A stretch of 64,000 nt of DNA from Seminavis robusta (Eukaryota; Bacillariophyta; Bacillariophyceae; Naviculales; Naviculaceae): NCBI GenBank assembly GCA_903772945.1, contig CAICTM010000281.1:1-64000 (forward strand), in the 5' to 3' direction. A model generated the notes under the pieces. That model ran no database searches. It saw only the letters and a list, made by a program, of their open reading frames with translations, and had not been told where the DNA came from. How positions within the stretch are numbered: the first letter of the stretch is position 1; every line of letters begins with the position of its first letter. Below are positions 9,145-20,500 of this stretch, in pieces. A program made the position numbers and the translations under genes.

Positions 9145-12100
9145 ATGAAGCACTGCCGGGCGCACTTGCGGCTTATCTTGCTATCTATCGTTGCTGCCGT
9201 GTCAGCTGCAGATAAAGGAGACCCAATCCCCTGTAGTGTAGACTCAGATTGCCATGCCCTCCTGCAGTCTAGCTCTGCGTGTGTGGATGGATTCTGTACC
9301 AATCCACTCCGAGGTGGGTGCTTGAAGCAGCTCAAAGAGGGATGGAACAAGACAAGGGCTTGTCACTCAGAGGATACTGAGGAGAATCTCCAGCACTGTA
9401 CAATCCCCGAATTTGAGGATGACTATATGGAGATCCGTATCTCTGCCCTCAATTGGCAATCCGCATACTTCAATGCCTGGATCTTGCAGATTCTGCTTTC
9501 AGAGCTTGTTGGTGTCCCATCCACAATCGAAACAGGGAATGCAGCTGGCAACATGGATTTCTATGATGCCACCAGACCGATGGAGCTAGGGGATGCCCAT
9601 GACTGGGAAGGACTTCGTCGGGCACAAGAAGTGGGAGATTGCCGTGTCTTGGAATCATCTGGAGATGACTATCAGTCCTGCTCTCATGTAGTTCCAGAAA
9701 CATGCTCGTCAGTAGCTGCCATGAGACGGGAGATGGAGGGCGAAGGGATTATTGAGAAGTCAGTTGGAATAGGTAGCATTACGGAAGAAGGTTGGTTCAT
9801 TCCCAAGTTCACCTTGGCGCATGATCCCTCTCTGGCTAGCTATGCTGGTCTGATGGGACCAGAAAACCGCCAGAAGCTGGCAAATACCTTTAAGAGGCCC
9901 ACAAAATGGAAGGATTACTGCCTACATGTTTCTCCCGACCAATTCTTTGTTCAACCAAAGTCACCAACCTCGCGTGTCAGTGCAGGAACGTTTCAACCCA
10001 TGGCTTCCTTTGGTTCTAGTGCGGGGCACAACTCCGCGTTGGCGAGTCAGGCGCAGTGGTCTCAAGTTCACCTTGGGGCATGATCCCTCGCTGGCTAGCT
10101 ATGCTGGTCTGATGGGACCAGAAAACCGCCAGAAGCTGGCAAATACATTTAAGAGGCCCACAAAATGGAAGGACTACTGCCTACTTGTTTCTCCCGACCA
10201 CTGCAACACTCCTGACAGCGTGGCACAGCGGCCACCCACAGTTGAAGAAGAGTCCAGTTACTTTGTGGAAGGTTCCTACACAGGCTACTTTCGAGCCACA
10301 GAGAAGAACAATTGTGACCTGAACAACTCCACATTCAAGTGCACTGGCGAGTTTATTGACTATCCCTGTGGTTGGACCAGTTATGCTTATGCCATGACCC
10401 ATCATTTGGATATTGCCTTGGAAGGAAGTGGGGATGAACCTGTCATCCATGGATACTCATACCGGGAAATGGGTCAAATCTGGGCTGCTGCCAATGCCAC
10501 AAGATCTCATGTGATGATGCAATCATGGAAGCCAGATACGCTATACCAATCATGGGTTGGCACTGAAGCTGCCTGGGTGAGGGTAGATTTGCCCATGCCC
10601 ACATTGGAATGCCTTGAGAACCGTCCACCAAGGGAACTCCGCTGCGATCCTGAGGCTGACCCCACAGAGCGATTTGGGTCCCCTTTGGGCACTTGTGACT
10701 ATCACACATCCTTACTTGAACGGATGGTGGTGAAGAAGTTACACACTGAAACGTTTGACCCATCCATTTCACCAGAAAAGCGTAGCCCTGGCTATGACCT
10801 CATTCGATCGTTCACAATCAATGAGCTCCAAATGGGGCAAATCATGGACTACTGGACAAAAATGGAAGATCCAAGAGAGGCCACCTGTCAATGGGTTGTG
10901 GACAACTTTGACACCTTGGTAACAACTGTTCCTCTCACTTATCCACGCACTATCAAGGCAACAAATGACCATTTGGAAGGACCTCTTTTCTATTCATCGC
11001 TCACTCTTGCCATCCTGGCCATAGTCATGGTCGTCATGGCTGCTGTTGTGACTTATTGGAAGAGGGGAACAAAGGCAATTCAGTTTGCCCAGATTGAGTT
11101 TCTTTGGATTATATTGACTGGTCTTCTCATGGTTTCAATTGGATCTATGATCATGGTTTTGCCAGTCCATAGTGATGGGATGTGTGTGGCGACTGTTTGG
11201 TTGGTGGTGCTCGGATACACGTTTGAGCTTATTCCACTCCTTGTTAAAGTGTCGGCTTTGAACAAGCTGATGCGGGCTGCCAAGAAGATGAAACGTGTAA
11301 AGCTGGAAAGGAGCTGGCTCTTTGGTGCCGTGTTTGCGATTGCCTTTGCCATGGTCGTGTTTTTGGTGGTTTGGACAGCAGTCGATCCTGTGCAGAGATT
11401 GATTGCCCATGAGCTGACAACTGAAGAGACAGAAGCAGGTGAAACCATTGTGGCTGCCCGGTACTATTGTGCCTCTGAATCAGATGGTTGGCGTTACACC
11501 TGGGTGGCAGTGAATATGGCCATGCTGATTTGTGCCACAGTCCTGGCTGTCCAGACAAGGAATGTCCGAGACGAGGTGAACGAGTCTCTCACAATGTCGC
11601 TGATGATTTATGCACATTTCCTCTTCATGGTACTCCGGATGGTGTTGGTTGCCATTGAGAGTATCGCTGACATTTGGCAACTGCCTCTTTACAGGAGCAT
11701 TGTCTTCAGTCTGGATGCCATGTTCTCTTGTGGCGTCTACTTCTTGCCCAAGTTCTTCCCAAGAAACCAGGGTGGCCGAGAAGTCCTTCGATCGACGTTC
11801 CGTTCCTCTGCTGTGAATTCACAATTCCGCGACAGTGTCATGACTGCACCGTACGGCCTTTCGTCGCAAGTTCGCGACAGCGTGATACCGGGAGATCCCC
11901 CAAAGAGTTTGATGGATTCGAGTGCGAATTCGACATCTCACAGACGATTGAGCCTCCTCGAGAACCAAAAGAGTACGCTCGATTCGAGCGCGAATGCAAC
12001 ATCTTGCAGACGGCTGAGCCTCCTCGAGAAACAAGAAAAGAGTTTCGCCTCGGTAGGTTCCACGGCGCCGATGCCTAATGTCGATTATTCCCCTGACGCC

Positions 12101-12214
12101 TCTAAAGAGCTTGAAAATCTCGTACGGGCCGAAAGCCCAAGGACCTCTAGCGACAGCCCATCCGCCGCTATGAACCAGTCCCGAGTGGTTTTTGACGATG
12201 AGGTATCAACATGA
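9145..12214 (+). pseudogene. Class C GPCR-like receptor, copy 2, broken by a 259-bp mosaic duplication
   Basis: Paralogue of copy 1. The ATG at 9145 gives a different signal peptide (MKHCRAHLRLILLSIVAA), then an ectodomain nearly identical to copy 1 and without its one-base deletion. At 9941 the reading frame enters a 123-bp patch matching the tail of copy 1 (7318-7440), stops at 10083, and then the preceding 137 bp of ectodomain (9805-9941) is repeated at 10064-10200. The net 259-bp insertion shifts frame. The rest is open to 12214: binding domain (WKPDTLYQSW), seven helices and a tail. The seven-helix half differs more from copy 1 than the ectodomain does. The tail is unrelated to that of copy 1 and contains two RRLSLLE repeats. 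As it stands the gene cannot make the full receptor; assembly error or an unusual splice is the alternative. Confidence 0.75.
9805..10200. repeat. Direct duplication flanking an ectopic patch in receptor copy 2
   Basis: Segments 9805-9941 and 10064-10200 (137 bp each) are near-identical. Between them, 9941-10063 matches 7318-7440 of copy 1. The offset of 259 bp is not a multiple of three. Confidence 0.85.
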
Positions 12215-12929
12215 GTGCGACACCTCTGCCGCCTAAGGTGCAGCTGGGCTCATAGGCGTCGGGACGGTTCGAGACATGGGTGAGGAACGGGCATCACTCT
12301 TTGTCTGGAAGAAACCTCGCCGACAAGAGATGTCCTTGTATTTGACGCGCTTGATGGACTATCCTGGAAAACACAATCGAGTGTCGACCGCACGCTCCAT
12401 TCTACGGTACATACATGTCGCGCGTCGAAAGCATAAGCCGACGCACTGGGATGGTCCATTGAATTGCTCCGAGCGTTGGTCTTGGACATAAATATACGGT
12501 AGTAATCTAGCTAGACTTCTGCATTGTTACATCGGATGGTTACCGTTCGCGGTGAGGTCAGAGGTTCTACGTTACCGTGCATATTGGCCCTCAACGCATG
12601 CATCGTGCCTTGTCTCACTCAGCCGCCGGAGATCAAACGCCATCCGATGATCTATCCCAAAGTCCTCGGAGAATCGCCTATGGGACAAGAAATGACGGTT
12701 GTATGAAAAATTTCTATGATTTTGTGTTTACCTCTATAGCATGGCATTTCTTTTTCTTCTCTTCTTGTATGAGTTGCTCCGCACTCTGATAATCGCGTCG
12801 CAGTTGTGCTTGTCCGTTTTGGTTGGCTTTTATATGCATAACCAAGGACCCACATTCGTTTTTATATCGGTGGACCCAGACAGCTCTAGTGTTTCCCTTT
12901 CTGTTGTATAGTTTCTTTCGTGTCATTTG
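12215..12929. other. Intergenic, no gene seen
   Basis: Short open frames only, without motifs. This separates the receptor copy 2 from the convergent cyclophilin gene. Confidence 0.45.
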
Positions 12930-13820
12930 TTACGAGAGGAACTTGGCATCTCGAATGTACGTCAGTTTGGGGAATCGTTTGAGATAGGCGTCACCCTTTT
13001 GTTGCATCAAACCCTGGTTGGGTCCGTTGCCGTCTGGTTCGCCTTCCCCGTACTGACTGTAAAACTTGTCGACAATGTCCATTCCTTCAATTACTTCACC
13101 AAAGGGCGCAAAGCCCTGTCGGTCCAAAAACGCATTGCCTTCGTCTCGCGTATTGATGAAAACTTGAGAGGTTCGAGTGTTGGGTCCATTGGTAGCAAAG
13201 ACGACGGTTCCACGGCGATTGGACACGCGGACGGGATCATCGGGAATGGCATTGGATCTCCATTGCGCTTGGACTTCCGTGTCGCCGTGGATACCAAATT
13301 GCGCCACAAAACCAGGCAACACCCGAAAGATCTTGCAGTTGTTCCAAAAGCCAGACATAGTCAGTTCCTGATGGTTGGTAGAAGAAGAGGGAAGAGTGTG
13401 AGTGATCCATCGTTGTATGCAAACTATTTTGTCATGATGGTTGGTCTTGACTGGCTCAGCTCTGCTCACCTCAAATCGCGCCGCTCCTCGTGGAGCCCAT
13501 TCGGGTCTCATTTGCACTTTGACCTTGCCGGACTGAGTCGACGATCCATCCACATTGGCAAACTCTATCTCCACGATGCGTCCCGTTGTGGGTGCCGCTT
13601 CGGCCAATGCGGCTTCCCTTTGGAAGACGCTTGCGGCAGTACCGGCAAACACCACTCGTCGCAGTCCACGGAAGACTTGGCGACGGCCAAATGCCGACAA
13701 CTCAGTAGATGTTCTTGTTGTTGTTGACGGTGCGGAGGGAGCAAAGGCGCATGTTCCAGGGGACAACAACCCCAAACAGAGAAAGAGCAATCGTCGTGTA
13801 GTTGTTGGTCTCTTGATCAT
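12930..13820 (-). CDS. Cyclophilin-type peptidyl-prolyl isomerase, thylakoid-lumen type (one intron)
   Basis: Catalyses cis-trans isomerisation of Xaa-Pro bonds. ATG at 13820. Residues 1-26 form a signal peptide ending TCAFAP (plastid ASAFAP site). A second block, RRQVFRGLRRVVFAGTAASV with ALAEA at its end, resembles a twin-arginine lumen signal. The isomerase domain shows KIFRVLPGFVAQFGIHGD (catalytic Arg region), RGTVVFATNGPNTRTSQVFI and FAPFGEVIEGMDIVDK. An intron of 102 bp at 13368-13469 (gtgagc..cag) is in frame and stop-free, so an unspliced reading adds 34 odd residues inside the domain; splicing joins RFE to ELTMSGFW, which restores the fold. Spliced length is 262 residues. Confidence 0.9.
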   Translation of the reverse strand: MIKRPTTTRRLLFLCLGLLSPGTCAFAPSAPSTTTRTSTELSAFGRRQVFRGLRRVVFAGTAASVFQREAALAEAAPTTGRIVEIEFANVDGSSTQSGKVKVQMRPEWAPRGAARFEVSRAEPVKTNHHDKIVCIQRWITHTLPSSSTNHQELTMSGFWNNCKIFRVLPGFVAQFGIHGDTEVQAQWRSNAIPDDPVRVSNRRGTVVFATNGPNTRTSQVFINTRDEGNAFLDRQGFAPFGEVIEGMDIVDKFYSQYGEGEPDGNGPNQGLMQQKGDAYLKRFPKLTYIRDAKFLS

Positions 13821-14596
13821 GATGTTTGATACTAGTAGTAGCAAGGTCGTTGTTGGGTGAAAAATATGAGGAAGAACTCCGAGTTGTTGTGATGGATCAA
13901 AAAAAGCATTCTATTTCAGCGTGTGAGACACCCGGTACTGGCGTCCAAGCTAATCAAGGGGTTACTTCAACAGTCAATCTTCAACAGTAACACAAGCGAG
14001 GTGCGTGCAGGCTTCCTTGAAAAAATTAATTATTCGATTCTTACAAGACTCGACTCGATAGGTCATTCCTTAAGTCATCCAACGGTTATGGCATTCGCAG
14101 AAGTGACCGCCAAAACAGTCATTACTACTAGAAGATGGCCTTTTTTGGCTCCAAACTTGAAATTATTTAAGTAAATGGTCACTTGTTAGACTTAATAGAT
14201 GACGTACGCTAATATTGGGTCACTGGCATTTGGCATTGTCTTGTTCTCTTGTTCTCCAACTCTCAAGCCAGCAAGAGCTGTTGAAATGACCATTCATTTT
14301 AGTTGCGTTGGCTTCAAAGAGCTCAAAAGGTTTCCTTTCGAACAGATCATTTGATGACCTTTCGATCATCCCTGCCATGTAAGCAAGGGCAAATGGACAA
14401 TACACCCAGGTACGATGTACGATGTGCCTCCGTGTTTCCCATATCCCTGCTATGGATGAGAATTGAAAATAAACTATGAAACTCACTTTTAACTTTTCTA
14501 TAGGACAACTAATGGTACAAGTATCTCATGCGGGAAAGCAAGTGTTCCAGGTTTGTAAAATTGGGCTGACCACTTTGCTGTGTGCAGATTCACCTT
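13821..14596. other. Intergenic, no gene seen
   Basis: Between the cyclophilin start and the 3' end of the giant gene. No ORF with recognisable features. Confidence 0.45.
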
Positions 14597-17500
14597 CTAT
14601 TGATCCACCACCATGTAGAATTCCCCTAGGTCGTCGGGCGTGGCTCCAGAGACAAGAATGTAGTGCTGTGTGCCTGTCGGAGTCGGCCAAGTAAAGGATC
14701 GCTCTACAACGGGATTGCTGTAGTATGGGGCGCTGTTCACGGACAATCCCTCGGTTACATTCGCACAGGAAAAGCGTATGGAGTCGCACCTGCTTCCATC
14801 GTAGATTGAAACTCGGGCTTCAAAGTCTGCCGTCAATGATAGAGTCGTATTGGCATCATTGCCAGATGGCAGGGAGTACCACAATCCGGTCGTCTCAGAC
14901 AGCGTTCCGGGGTTGTTGCAATCCGCAACTTCTTCCGATGTTGCAAAGTACGTCCAATCGTTCACTACGATGGGGCCACCGTCGCGCGAAAACAAGGTTT
15001 GTGCAAAGGGACACTCGTCGTTGAAAGGAGCGGCCGTGGACTCAATAGTCAAGACGAACCTGCCAGTTGGTTGCGCCGGGGGTGTTTCTGGATCAATGAT
15101 TGCAGTGTGGACAAAGAGGAAGTAAGCATAGCCTTCCCGGGTAGCCCAGCTAGTCGAGCTCGAAAAGTAGCTGATCCGTGTAACAAGAGTGCCATCGATG
15201 CAGACCAGGTTGTCGCAAAACGATGGAATCTCCGTTCCGTTCGTCAGAGGCGCCTCAAATACCGCAACTTCCGTGGGATCATCTGACTCGAGCCTGGCTT
15301 TCAAGACAAGGCCCGTGCCGGCGATCGAATACCACAGCCCGAGTGTCGAAGCAGTGTCCACCAGCCCACAAGTGAAACCTTCCGTGCTGGAGTCGATGGT
15401 TGCGGTTGTCAAGGAACTTCTCAATCTTTGTTGGACACTAACAGCAGCCGCCATTGGGCACTCTGTACGATTGCCAGGAGCTAGGACAGCAGCAGGTTCT
15501 GTTGCCAGTGTTGGACTTGTTACAAATCCACTTGAGGATGGTACTGTTGTTGTGTCTGGAGCTGAGTTGCTAGAAGGTTGACTTGTGGGAGTGCGTGAAG
15601 GCGAGAGAGAAGAAAGATCTGCTGTTGGTGGGTTTGACGGTGACACTGAAGAGAGAGCTGCCGTTGGTGGGGTTGAAGGAGACACCGAAGAGAGAGCTTG
15701 TGTTGTTGCAGTTGAAGGCTCTGCAGTTTCCCTTTCATTTCCTTGAATGGCTCCTCCATCAGGGAGTTGGCCCACGCCAAGCCCCATCGAAATTATTGAT
15801 AGCTCGTAGTCAAGACTGGATGTAGGAAGGCCTTGAACCACAACAAAGTACGGTACGCCTTGTTCTGCCGCCCAAGTGACAGTGACTGATTCATCTGAAA
15901 AACTACGCAGAGCCCCACGAATGCACTGGAGTTCGTCACATGTGCCCTGGTAGACAACCACCTGGCCAGGGCCATTAATCATCAGAGTTGCACTCAATTG
16001 TGAACCGTCTCCAATTAGGATATACCAAGAGCCACCTCTCCCCTGTAGGCTTGCAGAACCACATACTTCCGCACTGTTCGTAGGCCCATCAGATGTTGAG
16101 CTGCTCACTTTGCTCCCAATTTCAAATAAGACTGCGTCGAAGCATTGAGCCCCACCAGGCAGTGGCACCGCAGGAATTACCATCGGTGGCAAGCTTGGCT
16201 GTGCTATTGGTGGATTGGTAGGCAGACTCGTTGAAGGCTGGGGAGTGGGGCTGGTTGTTGTTGGAGCTTGGGTTGGTGTTGTGCTCGGGACAACGCTTGG
16301 CAGACTGCTTGGAGTTGTGCTGGGGCGATCGCTTTGGATCCTACTTGGGGCAGCAGTAGAAACAGTTGGAAAGACAGTTGGATTGGTGCTGGGCAAATCT
16401 GTCTGCACGGCACTGCTAGGCTGGAAACTGGGCGTTGCCGTGGGGGTATCAGTAGGTTGTCTAGTTGGTGCTTTCGTTGGATTCGAGCTGGGCAATTTTG
16501 TTTGCGTGGCACTAGGCTGGAAACTGGGCGTTGCCGTGGGTGCAACAGTAGGTTGGCTCGTTGTTGCCTTGGTTGGATTCGTGCTGGGTACTTCTATTTG
16601 TGCGACGCTAGTAGGCTGGAAACTGGGCGTTGCCGTGGATGCAACTGTTGGATCGCTCGTTGTTGCCTTGGTTGGACTTGCACTGGGTACTTCTGTTTGA
16701 GCGGTTTGAGCGGCACTGGTAGGCTGGAAACTGGGAGTTGCGGTAGGTGTAGCAATAGGTTGGCTCGTCATTTCGTTCGTTGGATTCGTGCTGGGAACCT
16801 GTAGCTCAACGGGGTTTTCGGACGGCTCCGACGTGGGTTGGTTACTCGGTCCATTGATTGTCGAGACCGAAGGCAAGGAAGACGGCATTGGTGCACTTTC
16901 AGTGGGAGTTTCTCTCGCTGGTGTCGTGGGGTTGGCGCTAGGAGCGAAAATGGGAGAATGCGGCCCGGGGGTCTCCACTTGAATCTCAAACTGATCCCCA
17001 ATCGATGCAAACCCAAAAACAAACGAATAGTACGACTGCCCAACAGAGGTTTCAAATTCGGCATATCCTGATTTCACTTTGTCTGTTGCTGACTGCCTGA
17101 TCTCGTATGAAGCACTATCTCCAATACAGCTAAGAGAGAGGCATGTGCCAGTGTAAACCACCATACGAGCATCGTAGTTTGCTTCAAAGCTCACCCTCAT
17201 AACGCCGCCGGTCCCTGAAGTGACGTACCACAGCCCTGGTGAAGTATTTGGAACATTGCTGCACAGTTCGACATTGTCAACAGTAGCATAGCGCGTAGAT
17301 CCGCTTAAAGGTCGCCCCAGCTGTAGCTCTTGGGCATCCAAGCAAGCATCGTTCGGAGGTGTCGGGTTTTCTCCGTCCATGTAGAGCTCAAAAGTTCCAC
17401 TTTGCCCAAAGAAACCGTTGACCAAGATGAAATACATCGTGTCTGGTTGGGAATCCCACTCCAGAAAAAGAGTCTGAAAGCCTGGAGGTTCTCCAGCGAT

Positions 17501-20500
17501 GCCATCGACACAAGAAAGCTCTTCGCAATTATCTCCTAAGTACAATACCAATTGAGCATCATACTCTGCCAGCACGGTGATGTTGAAACGTCCACCAGTC
17601 CCACGTGGAGCCAGGTACCAAATTCCTGGACCGCCAAGAACGGTACTCCCGCAATGGTCTGCGTCACTGTGAGATGCCAGAGAAGTTGACGCGGTCACTG
17701 TTTCACCGAGGGCAAGGGAGACGGCATCACCGCAGCTATCGTTTTCAGGCTGAACGGTTTCTTCAATGCTCAACTCGAATGAGCCCACCGCTCCATTAAA
17801 GCCGTGCACAAACATAAAGTACTCTCGGCCTTCAATCGACTCAAAAATGACCTGACCAGAGTTAACATCGGTCGGATACCCTTCTGTACCGTCTACGCAA
17901 GCAAGAGACCTGCATGACAACCCTTCAAAGACAGAAAGCTGAGCATCAAAATCTGCAGTGAACGCTACCCGAATTGCTAGTATACGTAAAGCGACAATGT
18001 GAGGGCTGCTGCAACTTTTGAGAAGTCGAATCAAATACAAAACTCTTCCTGCACATACCTGCGCCACTTGCAAAGAACGAAAACCAAACGCCAGGAGCAG
18101 ATTCCGAATTGGTTCCGCATGAATCTATACTGTCTTCAGAAGCAGACACTGTTGATGCGGAGACAGTGCCGCCAATACCGATAATTTCTCTTCCTTCACA
18201 GAAATTGTTCGAAGGGGGTGGAGGCAGGGGCATCGCTTCTTCTCCTACTGTACAAGCCTTAGAATCGCACGAGTTGCCAACAAAGACATCAATGCGTGCT
18301 GCGAAGTCAGCAACAAACGAAATCTCAATCGGACTTCCGGTTCCAAGTATAAAGTACCAGGAGCCAGGAGAACTTTCAGGTCCAGCTTCTTCCGGCGCAG
18401 AACAAAGCGGCTCGTTGTCTTCATTTGCCAACGATGTAGATCCAGCAATGGCACTGCCACCAATCTCCAACTGTATACTTCCAGGACATGAGTCATTTGC
18501 TGGAGAATTTGTTTGCTGCAAGCTCGGTGCTTCTGTTGGTCTTGTCGTCGGCCTCGGTCTTGGTGTGGGTCTTGGTGTGGGTCTTGGCCTTGGGGTTGGC
18601 CTTGGGGTTGGCCTGGGGGTTGGCCTGGGGGTTGGCCTTGGTGTGGGTCTTGGTGTGGGAACTGCTTGAGTTGGTTTCAACAATGGCAAGAAGTAGTCAT
18701 CTGATCCAGTCGCCGTATCTGGATTTGATGGCGTCGTGGCCGGTTCAAATGATGGAAAGTTCATGGAAGGCCTCTCAAATACAGTCAGATTGAATTCACC
18801 AGTCTGGCCATTTTGGTCCCTTACAAGCACATAGTATCGTTCCCCTTCCTGAGCATCCCACCCGTACGACACTGAAGAATGGGATGCAAACCCTTGATCA
18901 ATGCATTGATGCAAGCTGTGGCAATTTTGGCCCTGAAGGATAGTTAACCGTGCAGCGAAGCTTGTGTCTAGGACAACCTCCAATGGCATGCCCATTGCTC
19001 TGAATCTGTACCACACAGCTCTTCCAATCTCACCTCCACATGGTGACATGGCTTCATCAACTCTGGCCATGGTTGTTGAACCCTGAACAGTCACGCCAAA
19101 TAGTAGCCTTTGAGATCCTAGACAGCTATCATTTAATGATGGCCCCGAAGAACGCGGAGAATCTTTTCGATCTCTGTATGCGATTGAAATTAATGATCCC
19201 CTGATTGGACTTGATGATCTACCGGTGGGTAGCAATTTTGAAGATCCCTTTGAAAGCACTGTCAAGCTGAATTCACCACCCTGGTATGCTGGATCATCGA
19301 CAATGAGATAATATTGCTCTCCTGGTTCAACATCCCAGGAATGTGACAGATTAGCTGCATTGGATGACGATCCTGTGATCTGAAGGAAGCACTGCGAGTT
19401 GCTACATTTTGCCCCATGCAAAATTGTCAATCGAACCAGAAAATTGGTTTGTAGTAGTACTTCAAGCTTGTCATTGGTAGCCATGAATCTGTAAGCTATT
19501 CCTCTTTCCACGACATTTCCACATGTTGGAAAATCTTGCAAATGCTTCGCTGTGGCTGTTGACCCAGTAACTGTAGTCCCAACTAAGATATCCATCACGT
19601 CTGGACAACCATCCTGAGAACGCAATTCAAGCTGCTTTTCCTGATCCCTACTACGAGCTCTTTCCCAACCATTCGGTAGAGTCCTGTGTCCATTGGAGTC
19701 ACCTCCTGATCCAGCTGTAGAACTTGTTGCCTGTCCTTCAAACACAGTCAAATCAAATTCATCAGCACGATCATTCATGCCTTGTACAACCACATAATAC
19801 TCCTCGCCTTTCTGGGGATGCCAGGCAAATGACAGTGGTGGAATGATCCCAAAAACTTGCTCAACACATTGCAGGTTGTTGCATTCGGGCCCTTTTAAAA
19901 CAATCAAAGTTGAACTGAAGCTTGACTCCAGGACAACTTCAATAGGCTTGCCCGTTGCACCGAAACTGAACCACAGAGCTTTCCCAATTCCAACACCACA
20001 GGGTGACACACCTTCACTATTTTTTGCCTTGCTTGATGAACCCTGAACTGTCTTACCAAACTCCAACCTGACCGATCCTTGACAGCTATCATTTTGCGAT
20101 GGCTTGACAGAAGTGATAGCCGGTGCTTGACCATCATCTTCTGAAAAATCATTGATAGGAACCCAATCTTCTTCAAGACCCTCTTTAGAGCCATCCATAG
20201 TGGAAGAAGGGAAGTAGTCATCAGACTCTACTGTAGGGAGAACAGTTGGTGCTGGGAACAGAATTGGCACAGATGTTGGTCTCTCCATAACAGTCAAATT
20301 GAAATCACCAACATGACCTGTCATGCCCTTTACAATCACATAGTATCTCAGCCCTTCCGTGGCATCCCAGGCATAAGATACCGGGGGTATGATCCCAAAA
20401 ACTTGTTCAACACATTCCAGACGATTGCAATGTGGCCCTTCAATGACAACAAGAGTGGCACTGAAGCTTGACTCAAGGACCACCTCAATTGGATTTCCCC

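Noticed and set aside
13368-13469. Extra 34 residues inside the cyclophilin domain as coding sequence
   Set aside because: Bounded by gtgagc and cag, absent from the family pattern, and removing it restores the domain; treated as an intron.
16215-16804. Plus-strand Gly/Val-rich open frames
   Set aside because: Antisense shadow of the Pro/Thr repeat linker of the giant gene.
17977-18058. Two separate giant genes (14.6-18.07 kb and 17.95-26.8 kb)
   Set aside because: The overlap is explained by an 82-bp intron that joins the halves of PPC unit 13 in frame.
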